A stretch of DNA of 64,000 bases from FEN-1297 sp963787005. GTDB taxonomy: Bacteria; Bacteroidota; Ignavibacteria; Ignavibacteriales; Ignavibacteriaceae. The stretch is taken from the NCBI GenBank assembly GCA_963787005.1, contig CAWBBX010000101.1, forward strand, positions 1 through 64,000, written 5' to 3'. The notes under the pieces were generated by a model, which saw nothing but the letters and a program-made list of their open reading frames with translations, did not search any database and was not told the DNA's origin. Both the position numbers and the translations under genes were made by a program. The first letter of the stretch is position 1, and every line of letters begins with the position of its first letter. Of this stretch, positions 55,633 through 64,000 are shown in pieces.

Positions 55633-55638
55633 TCATTT

Positions 55639-55672
55639 AAACCTCCTAGGTTTAAGAAAACCTCGGAGGTTT
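55639..55672. terminator. Hairpin after rseP
   Basis: AAACCTCC (55639-55646) and GGAGGTTT (55665-55672) form an 8-bp stem, six bases after the rseP stop. There is no T-run, so it is a possible terminator or processing hairpin rather than a classical one. Confidence 0.4.
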
Positions 55673-55816
55673 GGTCCGTTCATAACATTCCATACCCCCG
55701 TTCATCATAAAATAAAACCACTGATAATATTATATCGGCCTTTTGCTGCGGCTACCCCTAATTTTCATCCAGCGAATAGAAACAGAGAAGACAGTGATTG
55801 GTTATTCTCTCTCTCC

Positions 55817-55847
55817 TTAATCCCCCCTCCGACCAAGGGGGGATTAA
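55817..55847. terminator. Strong hairpin upstream of the LytS-like gene
   Basis: TTAATCCCCCC (55817-55827) and GGGGGGATTAA (55837-55847) form a perfect 11-bp stem with a nine-base loop, followed by TTATTTT. It probably stops readthrough from rseP before the kinase gene at 55915. Confidence 0.55.
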
Positions 55848-55914
55848 TTATTTTGACGCGTATGGAAACCTTGGTATAAAAATTTTCATTTATATTTAGA
55901 TACGATTATATTAC

Positions 55915-57066
55915 ATGAAACTTAATAAACTGCCTTATAATAATTTAGAGAGGCACGTCCCGGATGCTTTTACCGAAGAGGGACTCGATATAAAAACCAG
56001 GATGAAGAGAAAAAACGTCTATTGGATCACCCAGCTTTCGGGGTGGGTATTCTTCGCGCTGATTAACACAGTAATCGTCCTCGCGTTCGACGGTTTTTCC
56101 TGGCAGAAGATCATATTAATCCTCTACCTCTGCTTCACCGGCATTTCACTTACTCACATTTTCCGTTATGTTATTAAGAAAAAGAACTGGCTTACTCTTC
56201 CTTTAAAAAAGATAGTCCCGAGAGTGCTGGTATCCTGCGTGATCATCGGGGCAGTTATGTTCGTTTTGTATTTCGGCGTAAATTTAGGCGCGGGGATTTA
56301 CCATTTCTCAAAGTTCAAAGTCGGCACACCGCTAATTGGAATATTTAATTTAAGCAGTGTAACTTTGCTGTGGGCCTTAATCTATTTTTCGGTACATTAC
56401 TTCGAAAATTACAGGAAGGTCCAGATAGAATCCCTCATATGGGAAGCGGCGGTGAAGGATTTTGAGCTGAAGACTTTAAAATCGCAGCTCAACCCGCATT
56501 TCATGTTCAACGCACTGAACAGCATAAGGGCTTTGATAGGGGAAGACCCCATGAGCGCGCAGACCGCGGTTACAAAACTCTCGAACATTCTCAGATATTC
56601 TTTGAAGATGGAAAGGACGGAAACCGTCCCGCTGGAAGAGGAAATAAGGACCGTTTCGGATTACCTGGCGCTCGAATCGATACGTTTCGAAGAGCGGCTG
56701 AAGTTCGATATAAATATTTCCCCCGGCTCGGCGCGGGTGGAGATACCGCCGATGATGGTGCAGACCCTGGTTGAGAACGCCATTAAGCACGGTGTATCGA
56801 AGAGAACTGAGGGCGGCTCCGTATCCATTAACACCAGCGTTGAAGATTCGACGCTTCAAATTTTTATTAAAAATACCGGCCGCATCGACGAGAAGGAAAT
56901 GCTCAATTCCGGCGGCTTCGGTGTAAGCAACACCAAGCACCGTCTCAGCCTTCTATACGGAGAAGCGGCCAACTTCACAATCCAGAATTGTTCCGATAAC
57001 GAAGTACTCGCAAAAATAGTAATTCCAACCGGAGGTATCAGATATGAAAGCTTTAATAATAGATGA
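55915..57066 (+). CDS. LytS-type sensor histidine kinase
   Basis: A 383-residue membrane kinase of the His_kinase (PF06580) family. Four hydrophobic segments (about 38-60, 68-90, 100-125 and 140-165) precede the phospho-acceptor region LKSQLNPHFMFNALNSIRALI and an ATPase with MVQTLVENAIKHGV. It overlaps the LytTR regulator at 57044 by 23 bases, so the pair is translationally coupled. The signal is unknown. Confidence 0.95.
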   Translation: MKLNKLPYNNLERHVPDAFTEEGLDIKTRMKRKNVYWITQLSGWVFFALINTVIVLAFDGFSWQKIILILYLCFTGISLTHIFRYVIKKKNWLTLPLKKIVPRVLVSCVIIGAVMFVLYFGVNLGAGIYHFSKFKVGTPLIGIFNLSSVTLLWALIYFSVHYFENYRKVQIESLIWEAAVKDFELKTLKSQLNPHFMFNALNSIRALIGEDPMSAQTAVTKLSNILRYSLKMERTETVPLEEEIRTVSDYLALESIRFEERLKFDINISPGSARVEIPPMMVQTLVENAIKHGVSKRTEGGSVSINTSVEDSTLQIFIKNTGRIDEKEMLNSGGFGVSNTKHRLSLLYGEAANFTIQNCSDNEVLAKIVIPTGGIRYESFNNR

Positions 57067-57763
57067 TGAAAGATTAGCAAGGGTAGAGCTGCGCAGACTG
57101 CTCGCGCCTTTCAAGGAAATTAACATCGTCGACGAGGCGGTTAACGCCGAAGATGCTCTCAATAAAATAACCGAACATAACCCGGACCTGATATTCCTCG
57201 ATATACAAATGCCGGGCAAGAACGGGTTTGAAATGCTGGAAGAACTCGACAGCGTTCCGACCGTCGTCTTCACAACCGCGTACGACGAATACGCGCTTAA
57301 GGCGTTCGAGTACAACGCGATGGATTACCTGCTGAAGCCGATAGAGCCAAAGCGGCTGGAAGAGACCGTAAAGAAGGTCATTGAGAAAAACATAAAGGCT
57401 ACCGCACAGGCTTCCGATACGCCTGTACTTTCGGAGGAAGACCAGGTCTTCGTGAAGGACGGCGACAAGTGCTGGTTCGTTAAGCTTTCCACGGTGCGGC
57501 TTTTTGAATCGGAAGGAAACTACGTGCGTCTTTACTTCGAGGAAAACAAGCCGCTAATACTGCGCACTTTAAATTATCTTGATGAGAGGCTGGACAACAA
57601 AATTTTCTTCCGCGCCAACCGCAAGCATATTGTAAATTTAAAGTGGATCGACAGCATAGAGCCCTGGCTGAACGGCGGACTTCTCGTAAAGCTTAAAGGC
57701 GGAAATAAGATTGAAGTTTCAAGAAGGCAGGCGATTAAGTTTAAAGATATGCTGAGTCTTTAA
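57044..57763 (+). CDS. LytTR-family response regulator
   Basis: A 239-residue regulator. The receiver has phospho-acceptor Asp in LIFLDIQMPGKNGFEML and Lys in DYLLKPIEPKRL. The C-terminal LytTR DNA-binding domain contains VRLFESEGNYVRLYF, RANRKHIVNLKWI and LKGGNKIEVSRRQAIKFK. It overlaps the kinase gene by 23 bases. LytTR proteins bind direct repeats upstream of targets; the TonB-dependent-receptor-like gene next to it is convergent and need not be a target. Confidence 0.95.
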   Translation: MKALIIDDERLARVELRRLLAPFKEINIVDEAVNAEDALNKITEHNPDLIFLDIQMPGKNGFEMLEELDSVPTVVFTTAYDEYALKAFEYNAMDYLLKPIEPKRLEETVKKVIEKNIKATAQASDTPVLSEEDQVFVKDGDKCWFVKLSTVRLFESEGNYVRLYFEENKPLILRTLNYLDERLDNKIFFRANRKHIVNLKWIDSIEPWLNGGLLVKLKGGNKIEVSRRQAIKFKDMLSL

Positions 57764-57778
57764 TTATCAAAACGAAGC

Positions 57779-57850
57779 AACCTTCAAGGTCGACACTCGG
57801 GCTTTTCGATTATTTAAACTTCTAACTTTATTTTTGTGACCTTGAAGGTT
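57779..57850. terminator. Inverted repeat between convergent genes
   Basis: AACCTTCAAGGTC (57779-57791) and GACCTTGAAGGTT (57838-57850) form a 13-bp perfect pair with 46 bases between them. It lies between the LytTR gene stop (57763) and the receptor gene stop (57870), where it could end both transcripts. The same sequence makes one hairpin of each unit in the 49.6-51.5 kb array. Confidence 0.6.
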
Positions 57851-57869
57851 ACCGTCTTTAATTAGATGA

Positions 57870-59843
57870 TTAATCAGAAAGTTCCCACGCGAGTCCGAAT
57901 CTTAACCCTCTCGACGGCATCGGGTAATACGACATGATATAGTACTGTGTGTTTAAAATATTTTCAAAGGTAAAGTAGACGGTCGCTACTTTCTGAATAA
58001 TCCCCGACAATGTAAAATCCACCGAAGACGACGGATCGATATATTCTATAATATTGCTGCCTGATGCCGTACCAAGACCCGCGATCCGCTTGCCCGTGTA
58101 TTTAACAACAAACCCCGATTTAAGATTTAAGTTGTCGTTAAATAAATATCCTTCGAAATAAAGCCCTGCATTTAAATTAATTTTTGGGAAAGAATAAAAA
58201 TACTCTCCCGAGTTTGCGGAAGTATAATATGCGGAACGTGTTTCCAGTTTTATATTCCACAAATGAAGATCGAGGCCCGCGCCGATGCCTGAGAGATCGA
58301 CCGGCTGATAGTATCTAACCGGATCGGGCGTAAGGTAAACATTGAAGTACGTGAGATTTCTTCTGTTGAAATACCGCACGTCCAGCTTAACCGGATAAGT
58401 ATTGAATTTAAATCCCGCTTCGAAGTTCTTCGTGTTTGACAGCGAAGGAGAAGAGGAGTAGGTTGAATATCCGGCGTACAGGGAAGTTAATCCAGACAGC
58501 TTAAACGTAACATCGGCGCCGGCGCCGCTGAGATTATCATTAAGATTATACTCTCCTCTTTTGATCGACCGATTTGAGAACTTAAAATACACGGAAGGAA
58601 CCAAGGAACTGTCCAAAAGATTTAAAGAAAGAATCGGGGCAAACGAAAAAGTATTCAGATTAAAAGTTTCGTACTTGTATTCGCCGGCGGAATATGAGTC
58701 GAAGTTCATGTACGACGATTCGTAATTTGCATTTACCTGCGCCTCAATGAATTGATAATCGAATTTCTGCTTAAGCGATGCGCCGATCGTCTTTCCGTTG
58801 TTCCCTACTTTAAATGCGGCGCCGCTGTTTTCCTGGCTCTGCGTAACTTCATCGAGATCATATTTATAATAAACGTTCAGATCCGTAAGCGCGTGTTCAA
58901 CCGGGTGCGACAACATCCTTACGGCGAAGAAGTGTCCCTTAACTTTTTGGAGCCGGGTAGAAGAATATACCGGAGCCAGGCTGGGACTATATAAATAGTA
59001 GTTAATGTCCGAAGTGATCTGCTTGATGCTGTCAACGTTCACGCCGCCGTTGAGTCCCAGCTCCGAATGAAGGAAGCCGTACTCGGCATATATATCCGTT
59101 TTGTCGGAGAGGAAGTACTTAAGCTTTACCGAAGCCTGCCAATTGCTGAAGGCGGTGTTACTGTAGTTAAAATCTACTTTCCGGTTGGATACATCGAAAT
59201 AAACATTGAGCTTTTTGTAAAACCTGCTGTTAAAAAGAATGTCCAGTGAGCCTTCGCCGGAAGGTCCTTGATAATATTTAATTCTCGAATACGGTTTCTT
59301 GGAAAGAAAATCCTTCCTTATAAAATTAACCGAGACGTTATTATCGTAAGGAGAATACAGAAATCCCCGCGGCAGAGGTATGATTTCTATGGAATCTATA
59401 GATTCCGATTGAATATTGTTGAGGTCGAGTGAGTTGGTAATACGGTTGTTGTGCAGAACGCCGTCTTCCAAGTAGCTTATACCGTTATTGCCTGAGCCGT
59501 AGATCATCGTTTCATTCGGGTACCCGATGAAGCCGTAATCTCTGATAAAATTTAAGCTGAAGTGGTTAAGAAGTCCGCCGGTATATCTGTATGCTTCTCT
59601 GTCGAATGTTTTATGGTCGATAAAATCACTTCCTTCAAAAGCCGGCCGTTGATAAATAGGGACCAGCGTATCTATCTTTATTTTATTTTTAGAAAGAAGG
59701 GAATCGCTTGCGGAAGATTTCGTCGTATCAATTTTTAAAGAATCGGAATGTAAAATAGAACCGGCACGGCGGAGTGAATCGGCCTGCTGCGGGTTTGCGT
59801 AAAGCAGAGGCATCAGCAGAAAAAATATCGGCAGAAGCTTCAT
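57870..59843 (-). CDS. TonB-dependent receptor-like outer-membrane protein
   Basis: A 657-residue exported protein with signal peptide MKLLPIFFLLMPLLYANPQQ. Residues about 90-175 resemble a plug domain (DGVLHNNRITNSLDLNNIQS, IEIIPLPRGFLYSPYDNNVS). The rest alternates as in a 22-strand barrel and ends with VYFTFENILNTQYYIMSYY and a final short strand. No TonB box or CarboxypepD-like domain is obvious. The length is short for a TonB receptor, and substrate is unknown. Confidence 0.85.
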   Translation of the reverse strand: MKLLPIFFLLMPLLYANPQQADSLRRAGSILHSDSLKIDTTKSSASDSLLSKNKIKIDTLVPIYQRPAFEGSDFIDHKTFDREAYRYTGGLLNHFSLNFIRDYGFIGYPNETMIYGSGNNGISYLEDGVLHNNRITNSLDLNNIQSESIDSIEIIPLPRGFLYSPYDNNVSVNFIRKDFLSKKPYSRIKYYQGPSGEGSLDILFNSRFYKKLNVYFDVSNRKVDFNYSNTAFSNWQASVKLKYFLSDKTDIYAEYGFLHSELGLNGGVNVDSIKQITSDINYYLYSPSLAPVYSSTRLQKVKGHFFAVRMLSHPVEHALTDLNVYYKYDLDEVTQSQENSGAAFKVGNNGKTIGASLKQKFDYQFIEAQVNANYESSYMNFDSYSAGEYKYETFNLNTFSFAPILSLNLLDSSLVPSVYFKFSNRSIKRGEYNLNDNLSGAGADVTFKLSGLTSLYAGYSTYSSSPSLSNTKNFEAGFKFNTYPVKLDVRYFNRRNLTYFNVYLTPDPVRYYQPVDLSGIGAGLDLHLWNIKLETRSAYYTSANSGEYFYSFPKINLNAGLYFEGYLFNDNLNLKSGFVVKYTGKRIAGLGTASGSNIIEYIDPSSSVDFTLSGIIQKVATVYFTFENILNTQYYIMSYYPMPSRGLRFGLAWELSD

Positions 59844-60124
59844 TTATATTTAGTTAATTATGCAAATTGAAATAACCTTCTTGAAAATAAATAATATTAC
59901 TATAAGCTACAAAGCAGATTGACGTCTACGGGATAGTTATAAGTTAGGGCGGATCGGTTTACCGGATTAAGGACTGGGAGACCCTATCGGGGGATGAGGC
60001 CGTCTGTTAGGGGCTTCCGCTTAAGAAATAAATTAAATAATGCCAAATAATATTTTCTTTTATGATAAAATATCTTTAATTTCACCTACGAAATAACAAT
60101 CATTCAATAAAGAGAGGTTCAACT
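59844..60124. other. Spacer between receptor and HU genes
   Basis: A 280-bp divergent region. The segment 59926-60025 is notably more GC-rich than its flanks and contains GGGAGACCC-type short complementary stretches, so it may be structured RNA, but no known riboswitch could be matched. The HU promoter should lie in the AT-rich part (60040-60110). Ribosome site AGAGAGG lies at about 60111-60117. Confidence 0.35.
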
Positions 60125-60421
60125 ATGGCAAACGCTAAACCAATGACCAAATCTCAAATCATTGATCACCTTTCAAAGAAAACCGGTACCACTAAAAAGC
60201 TTTCCGGTCAATTTCTTGAAGAACTTGTAACACTTGCTCACAAGGAAGCAAAAAAATCCTTCGTACTTCCTGGTTTAGGTAAATTAGTGGTAGTTAACCG
60301 GAAAAAAAGAATGGGCAGAAATCCTGCTACAGGTGAGACCATGGTTATTCCTGCTAAAAAAGTCTTGAAATTTAGAATAGCAAAAGCGGCTAAAGACGCC
60401 GTAATGCCCCCCAAAAAATAA
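60125..60421 (+). CDS. hup: HU family DNA-binding protein
   Basis: A 98-residue nucleoid protein that bends DNA. Family features are KSQIIDHLSKKTGTTKKLSG at the N side, the DNA-contact arm GRNPATGETMVIPAKKVLKF, and a basic tail. Preceded by a strong ribosome site (AAAGAGAGG, seven bases before ATG) and followed by an intrinsic terminator, it is a monocistronic gene, probably highly expressed. Confidence 0.97.
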   Translation: MANAKPMTKSQIIDHLSKKTGTTKKLSGQFLEELVTLAHKEAKKSFVLPGLGKLVVVNRKKRMGRNPATGETMVIPAKKVLKFRIAKAAKDAVMPPKK

Positions 60422-60441
60422 AAGCTTTACTTTTGATTAGA

Positions 60442-60467
60442 GCCCCCTTTTTAGGGGGTTTTTTATT
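60442..60467 (+). terminator. Intrinsic terminator after the HU gene
   Basis: CCCCCTTTTTAGGGGG forms a five to six base-pair stem followed by a TTTTTT run, 20 bases after the HU stop. Confidence 0.85.
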
Positions 60468-60554
60468 TCCACTGTCTCGTCCCCGGACGTTTAAAGCGTA
60501 TTAATATCTTGCCTTTTTTTATTAATCTTCTATTACTTATCTTTACCCGATCAA

Positions 60555-62315
60555 ATGAGACTTCTTTATTTATACCTCAAGCGATACTGGAAGCTCGTAC
60601 TGCTTGCCTTGGTGCTCGCGGCGGTCAACCAGGTGTTTTCGCTGTTAGATCCCTATATCTACCGTATAGTAATAGATAAGTACGCTACAAAGTTCAGCCA
60701 ATACACGACCGAACAATTTTTTAAAGGCGTGCTGCTTCTGCTGGGTGCCGCGGTAGGCGTGGCGTTTGTTTCAAGGCTGGCAAAGAACTTCCAGGACTAT
60801 TACGTGAACGTAATTACCCAGCGGCTGGGTGCGAAGATATATAACGACGGTATCAAGCATTCTCTTGAACTTCCCTATTCCTTATTTGAAGATCAGCAGA
60901 GCGGACAAACCCTGGGAGTTCTTCAGAAAGTAAGAACGGACGTTGAAAAACTTATAACAGCGGTTATTAACACACTCTTCACTTCGCTTGTCGGAATTAT
61001 TTTCGTTACCATTTACGCAATTAACGTCTACTGGCTTATAGCGCCGGTATTCTTTTCGGCCATTCCCCTTTTAGGTATTATCAGCTCGGTACTAAGCAGA
61101 AAGATTAAAAAGATACAGAAGGTAATTGTAGCAGAAACGACTGCGCTTGCCGGCACTACGACGGAGTCGCTTAGGAATATCGAACTAGTTAAAAGTCTTG
61201 GGCTAGGCCAGCAGGAGATCGAGAGGCTGAACTCAACGACGGATAAGATATTAATACTTGAGCTGAAAAAAGTAAAATACATCCGGAGCCTCAGCTTCAT
61301 ACAGGGTACGTGCGTAAACTTCTTACGCACATCAATTATTTTCCTCATGCTTTACCTGATATTCATCCAGGCCATAACCGTCGGAGAGTTTTTCTCTTTG
61401 TTTCTCTATTCGTTCTTCATCTTTGGTCCGCTGCAGAGTTTGGGCGACATAATAAATACATACCGCGAGGCCGAGGTTTCGCTGAATAATTTTGAAGAGA
61501 TACTAAGTCTTCCCGTGGAATCTAAGCCGGACAAGCCGGTAGCTCTCGGCACCCTTGAATCGCTAGAATTTTCAGACGTGGCGTTCAAACACCTTTCGGC
61601 GACAAACAATGCTTTGAACGGGATCAGCTTTAAAGTAAACCGCGGGGAGACGATAGCATTCGTTGGGCCGTCCGGATCGGGCAAAACTACCCTGGTAAAG
61701 CTTCTCGTCGGACTTTACCTTCCAAAAGACGGCGAGATACGTTACAACGGTTATCAGGGACAGACTATAGATTTCGACGAGCTGAGGGAAAAGATAGGAT
61801 TCGTTACTCAGGATACGCAGCTCTTCGCCGGAACAATTAAAGAGAATCTTTTATTCGTTAATCCGGGTGCTAGCGATGAGGAATGCCTCGATGTTTTGAA
61901 CAAAGCCGCGTGCGGGAACCTTCTGGCCAGGGCCGACAACGGACTTGACTCAATGATTGGAGAAGGCGGTGTAAAAGTTTCGGGAGGTGAGAAACAGCGA
62001 CTCTCCATCGCGAGGGCACTGCTGAGAAGGCCGAATATTCTAGTATTCGACGAAGCTACATCCGCACTCGATTCCCTCACCGAGGAAGAGATAAGCAAGA
62101 CGATAAGAGATGTCTCCGGTAAAAAAGATCTTATTACCATTCTCATCGCACACAGGCTTTCGACGGTTCTTCACGCGGATAAGATATTCGTGCTCGAGAA
62201 GGGAAGGATGATCGAGTCGGGTACGCACGAAAAGCTGCTCGAGCTTAAAGGACTTTATTACGCTATGTGGCGTCAGCAGATCGGCGAGCGTGAAAGAGAG
62301 ACTTATACCGCTTAG
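60555..62315 (+). CDS. ABC transporter, fused permease-ATPase (exporter type)
   Basis: A 586-residue half-transporter. Six transmembrane segments span about 15-310 (for example LVLLALVLAAVNQVFSLLD). The ATPase part has Walker A FVGPSGSGKTTLVKLL, a Q-loop FVTQDTQLF, signature VSGGEKQRLSIARALL, Walker B NILVFDEATSALD and H-loop LIAHRLSTV. Homodimers of this MsbA/HlyB type export lipids, peptides or drugs. Next to no related gene; substrate unknown. Confidence 0.96.
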   Translation: MRLLYLYLKRYWKLVLLALVLAAVNQVFSLLDPYIYRIVIDKYATKFSQYTTEQFFKGVLLLLGAAVGVAFVSRLAKNFQDYYVNVITQRLGAKIYNDGIKHSLELPYSLFEDQQSGQTLGVLQKVRTDVEKLITAVINTLFTSLVGIIFVTIYAINVYWLIAPVFFSAIPLLGIISSVLSRKIKKIQKVIVAETTALAGTTTESLRNIELVKSLGLGQQEIERLNSTTDKILILELKKVKYIRSLSFIQGTCVNFLRTSIIFLMLYLIFIQAITVGEFFSLFLYSFFIFGPLQSLGDIINTYREAEVSLNNFEEILSLPVESKPDKPVALGTLESLEFSDVAFKHLSATNNALNGISFKVNRGETIAFVGPSGSGKTTLVKLLVGLYLPKDGEIRYNGYQGQTIDFDELREKIGFVTQDTQLFAGTIKENLLFVNPGASDEECLDVLNKAACGNLLARADNGLDSMIGEGGVKVSGGEKQRLSIARALLRRPNILVFDEATSALDSLTEEEISKTIRDVSGKKDLITILIAHRLSTVLHADKIFVLEKGRMIESGTHEKLLELKGLYYAMWRQQIGERERETYTA

Positions 62316-62317
62316 TA

Positions 62318-62398
62318 CCCGTAGCGCGGACCACCGGTCTGCGCATTTGAAATTTTTTAACCTTTATACATACGCGGACCGGTGGTCTGCGTTACGGG
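62318..62398. repeat. Large inverted REP-like hairpin after the ABC transporter gene
   Basis: Arm 62318-62345 (CCCGTAGCGCGGACCACCGG followed by TCTGCGCA) pairs with arm 62371-62398 (TACGCGGACCGGTGGTCTGC followed by GTTACGGG), with a 25-base loop. Each arm contains the GACC-GGTC core of the palindromes at 37.84-37.94 kb. It begins three bases after the transporter stop. Confidence 0.8.
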
Positions 62399-62421
62399 AA
62401 AAACATTTACGGACTTAATAT

Positions 62422-64000
62422 ATGAAAAAGCACTTCCGCCCGGCTCTAATAATTTTATATTTTGTTATTATTTTTTCTACAACCGTATCGGCGCAAAATC
62501 GGAAAATAGCTGATATTATCCGTCCGATTCGTCTGACAGCCGGCGTTGGTGATTCGGTTCTCGTAAGCGATCTTTTTTATGCGGATAATTACAACGTTAA
62601 ATTTTATAAATCGCATGATGTTCAAACTGACTACAATAAAAAAAGTAATGTCCTATACCTTAAACCCGATTCAAACTTTGAAGGCATCGGATTAATTAAA
62701 TTCTCATTAGACGGTAATGATTATTCGATTCCTTTTATTTCCGGCATCAAAACCGTATACGAATTCAAGTACCGTACTGACAGAAATCCCAAGAAGGTAA
62801 ATTTGTTCGGCAGCTTCAACGGATGGAACAGGGACAATCTTCCTATGACAAATAAAGGCGGCGGAAATTACGATATAAAGGTGCCTCTCGATCCCGGCAG
62901 GTACGAGTACAAGTTTTACGTCGACGGCAAAGAGCTGATCGATCCCGCTAATCCCGATACGGTTCCCAACGGCCTGGGAGGAATAAACTCCGTGATCACC
63001 GTAAAGCCCAGGCATTCCGATTACATCTATCTTCACATATTCGGCAAGAAGATATCGGCCGGTACCCTCACGCTCGGCTATTATTTTGAAAAAGAAAATT
63101 TTAACTCGCGTCTTAACTACGATAACATAATTGCTCTTATTGACAATAACCGTATTCCGCCGGCTCAAATTAAAATAATAGGAAACAAAATAGATCTTGT
63201 CTTCAAACAAGATTCAATAAATCCCGACGCGGTAATAAGGCTCGCCGTTAATTCCGGAGACGAACATTCCAACATTCAAACTGTGTTTCTTAATAACTGC
63301 GTTCCGGCCGGCGGTGAAAAGAATATCAGGCTTCACGATCAGATCATTTATTCAATAATGACAGACCGTTTTTACGACGGAGACAAAAGCAACGATAAGC
63401 CGGTCGTTATGCCCGGCCTTTCTAAAAAAGCGAATTACCAGGGCGGAGACTTCCAGGGGATAATCGATAAGATTAATTCCGGGTATTTCGATTCCCTCGG
63501 GGTTAATACCTTGTGGATATCGCCGGTGGTGGACAATCCCGACAGCGCTTACCGTGAATCGCCTCCGCCGCATAGATACTACACCGGATACCACGGCTAT
63601 TGGCCTCTCCACGTTGACAGCATTGAGGAACATTTCGGCACGATGGCTCTTCTAAAAAAACTTGTGGCCGATGCCCACAAGCACGACATTAAAATTCTGC
63701 TGGATTACGTTTCTCATCACGTATTTAAAGAAAACCCTATTTATAAAAATCATCGTGATTGGTTCGGCAACCTTTATCTTCCCGACGGAAGCATGAACCT
63801 GAGAATGTGGGACGATCACAGACTTACTACATGGTTCGAGCCGTACCTTCCTACATTCGACTACATTCACTCCGAAAAAGCCAGGGAGTTCATGACGGAC
63901 AACGCCGTCTGGCTTTTAAAGGAAACAGGCGCCGACGGCTTCAGGCACGACGCTGTTAAGCACGTGCCCAACGTCTTCTGGAGAACACTTACTAAAAAAT
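62422..64000 (+). CDS. Secreted GH13 alpha-amylase family protein, 3' end outside window
   Basis: A partial gene with 526 codons in the window. Signal peptide (RPALIILYFVIIFSTTVSAQ) is followed by an N-terminal region, then a CBM48/E-set-like glycogen-binding domain (about 115-195: VNLFGSFNGWNRDNLPMTN, GRYEYKFYVDG). The GH13 barrel starts near HDQIIYSIMTDRFYDGD. Conserved region I appears as LLDYVSHHVFKENP and region II, with the nucleophile Asp, as GFRHDAVKHVP. The Glu and second Asp regions would lie beyond the window. It probably hydrolyses alpha-glucans outside the cytoplasm. Confidence 0.93.
   Translation, partial: MKKHFRPALIILYFVIIFSTTVSAQNRKIADIIRPIRLTAGVGDSVLVSDLFYADNYNVKFYKSHDVQTDYNKKSNVLYLKPDSNFEGIGLIKFSLDGNDYSIPFISGIKTVYEFKYRTDRNPKKVNLFGSFNGWNRDNLPMTNKGGGNYDIKVPLDPGRYEYKFYVDGKELIDPANPDTVPNGLGGINSVITVKPRHSDYIYLHIFGKKISAGTLTLGYYFEKENFNSRLNYDNIIALIDNNRIPPAQIKIIGNKIDLVFKQDSINPDAVIRLAVNSGDEHSNIQTVFLNNCVPAGGEKNIRLHDQIIYSIMTDRFYDGDKSNDKPVVMPGLSKKANYQGGDFQGIIDKINSGYFDSLGVNTLWISPVVDNPDSAYRESPPPHRYYTGYHGYWPLHVDSIEEHFGTMALLKKLVADAHKHDIKILLDYVSHHVFKENPIYKNHRDWFGNLYLPDGSMNLRMWDDHRLTTWFEPYLPTFDYIHSEKAREFMTDNAVWLLKETGADGFRHDAVKHVPNVFWRTLTKK

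Noticed and set aside
1..64000. tRNA genes
   Set aside because: No sequence with an acceptor stem plus T-loop GGTTCGAAT and matching cloverleaf was recognised by eye; a scan program could still find one.

Overview
The window looks like chromosome of a free-living member of the Ignavibacteriota (Ignavibacteria, FCB group), perhaps from a metagenome assembly. Clues are a type IX secretion C-terminal sorting domain with the NYPNPFNPST signature (about 46.2-46.5 kb), Bacteroidota-type long IspG, multi-PAS hybrid-style histidine kinases, UpxY/NusG-like antiterminator, T9SS/TonB-type outer-membrane proteins, multiheme cytochromes and frequent TTG/GTG starts. Base composition and gene style are fairly uniform; no prophage, CRISPR, transposase or tRNA was seen.

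Layout. 0-2 kb: 3' truncated ADP-forming acyl-CoA synthetase (minus). 2-12 kb: three related sensor kinases interleaved with an aromatic amino acid decarboxylase and a MarC membrane protein, then a beta-hydroxyacid dehydrogenase converging on them. 13-17 kb: RpiB, MarR regulator, and a yhaM-TPR-sirtuin operon. 17-20.7 kb: ugd with an UpxY-like antiterminator (surface polysaccharide) and a PAS kinase with a degenerate receiver. 20.8-24.5 kb: geranylgeranyl reductase-like flavoprotein, ferredoxin, dnaG. 25-29.6 kb: PfpI-like protein, ispG, Nif3-like protein, zinc-ribbon coiled-coil protein. 29.8-34.9 kb: broken beta-barrel gene, RNase P RNA, then recJ-yebC-ruvC-ruvA (DNA repair). 35-42.4 kb: stress/metabolic singletons (SnoaL-like, DUF4937-like, lipocalin, FAH-family hydrolase, secreted 'AsnB-like' protein), clpX and a large periplasmic TPR protein.

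42.5-52.7 kb is the most unusual part: an OmpR-type two-component pair divergent from a nonaheme cytochrome c whose type IX sorting domain lies in another reading frame; a decayed TonB-domain lipoprotein; an ECF sigma/anti-sigma pair; a TPR gene split by a frameshift; a 1.9-kb array of about 300-bp multi-hairpin repeats; and a gene for a monoheme cytochrome fused to an outer-membrane beta-barrel (Cyc2-like layout). The repeats contain relics of the 3' end of the heme-barrel gene, and one repeat is interrupted by a 29-bp palindrome that recurs elsewhere in the window, including inside rnpB.

53-64 kb: dxr-rseP, a LytS/LytTR pair, a TonB-dependent receptor-like protein, HU, an ABC exporter, and the 5' part of a secreted GH13 alpha-amylase family gene running off the end. 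MEP-pathway genes (ispG, dxr), the prenyl reductase and its ferredoxin together suggest isoprenoid-chain synthesis and saturation. Several envelope-protein genes carry frameshifts while the housekeeping genes are intact; whether this is biology or assembly error cannot be settled from the sequence alone.
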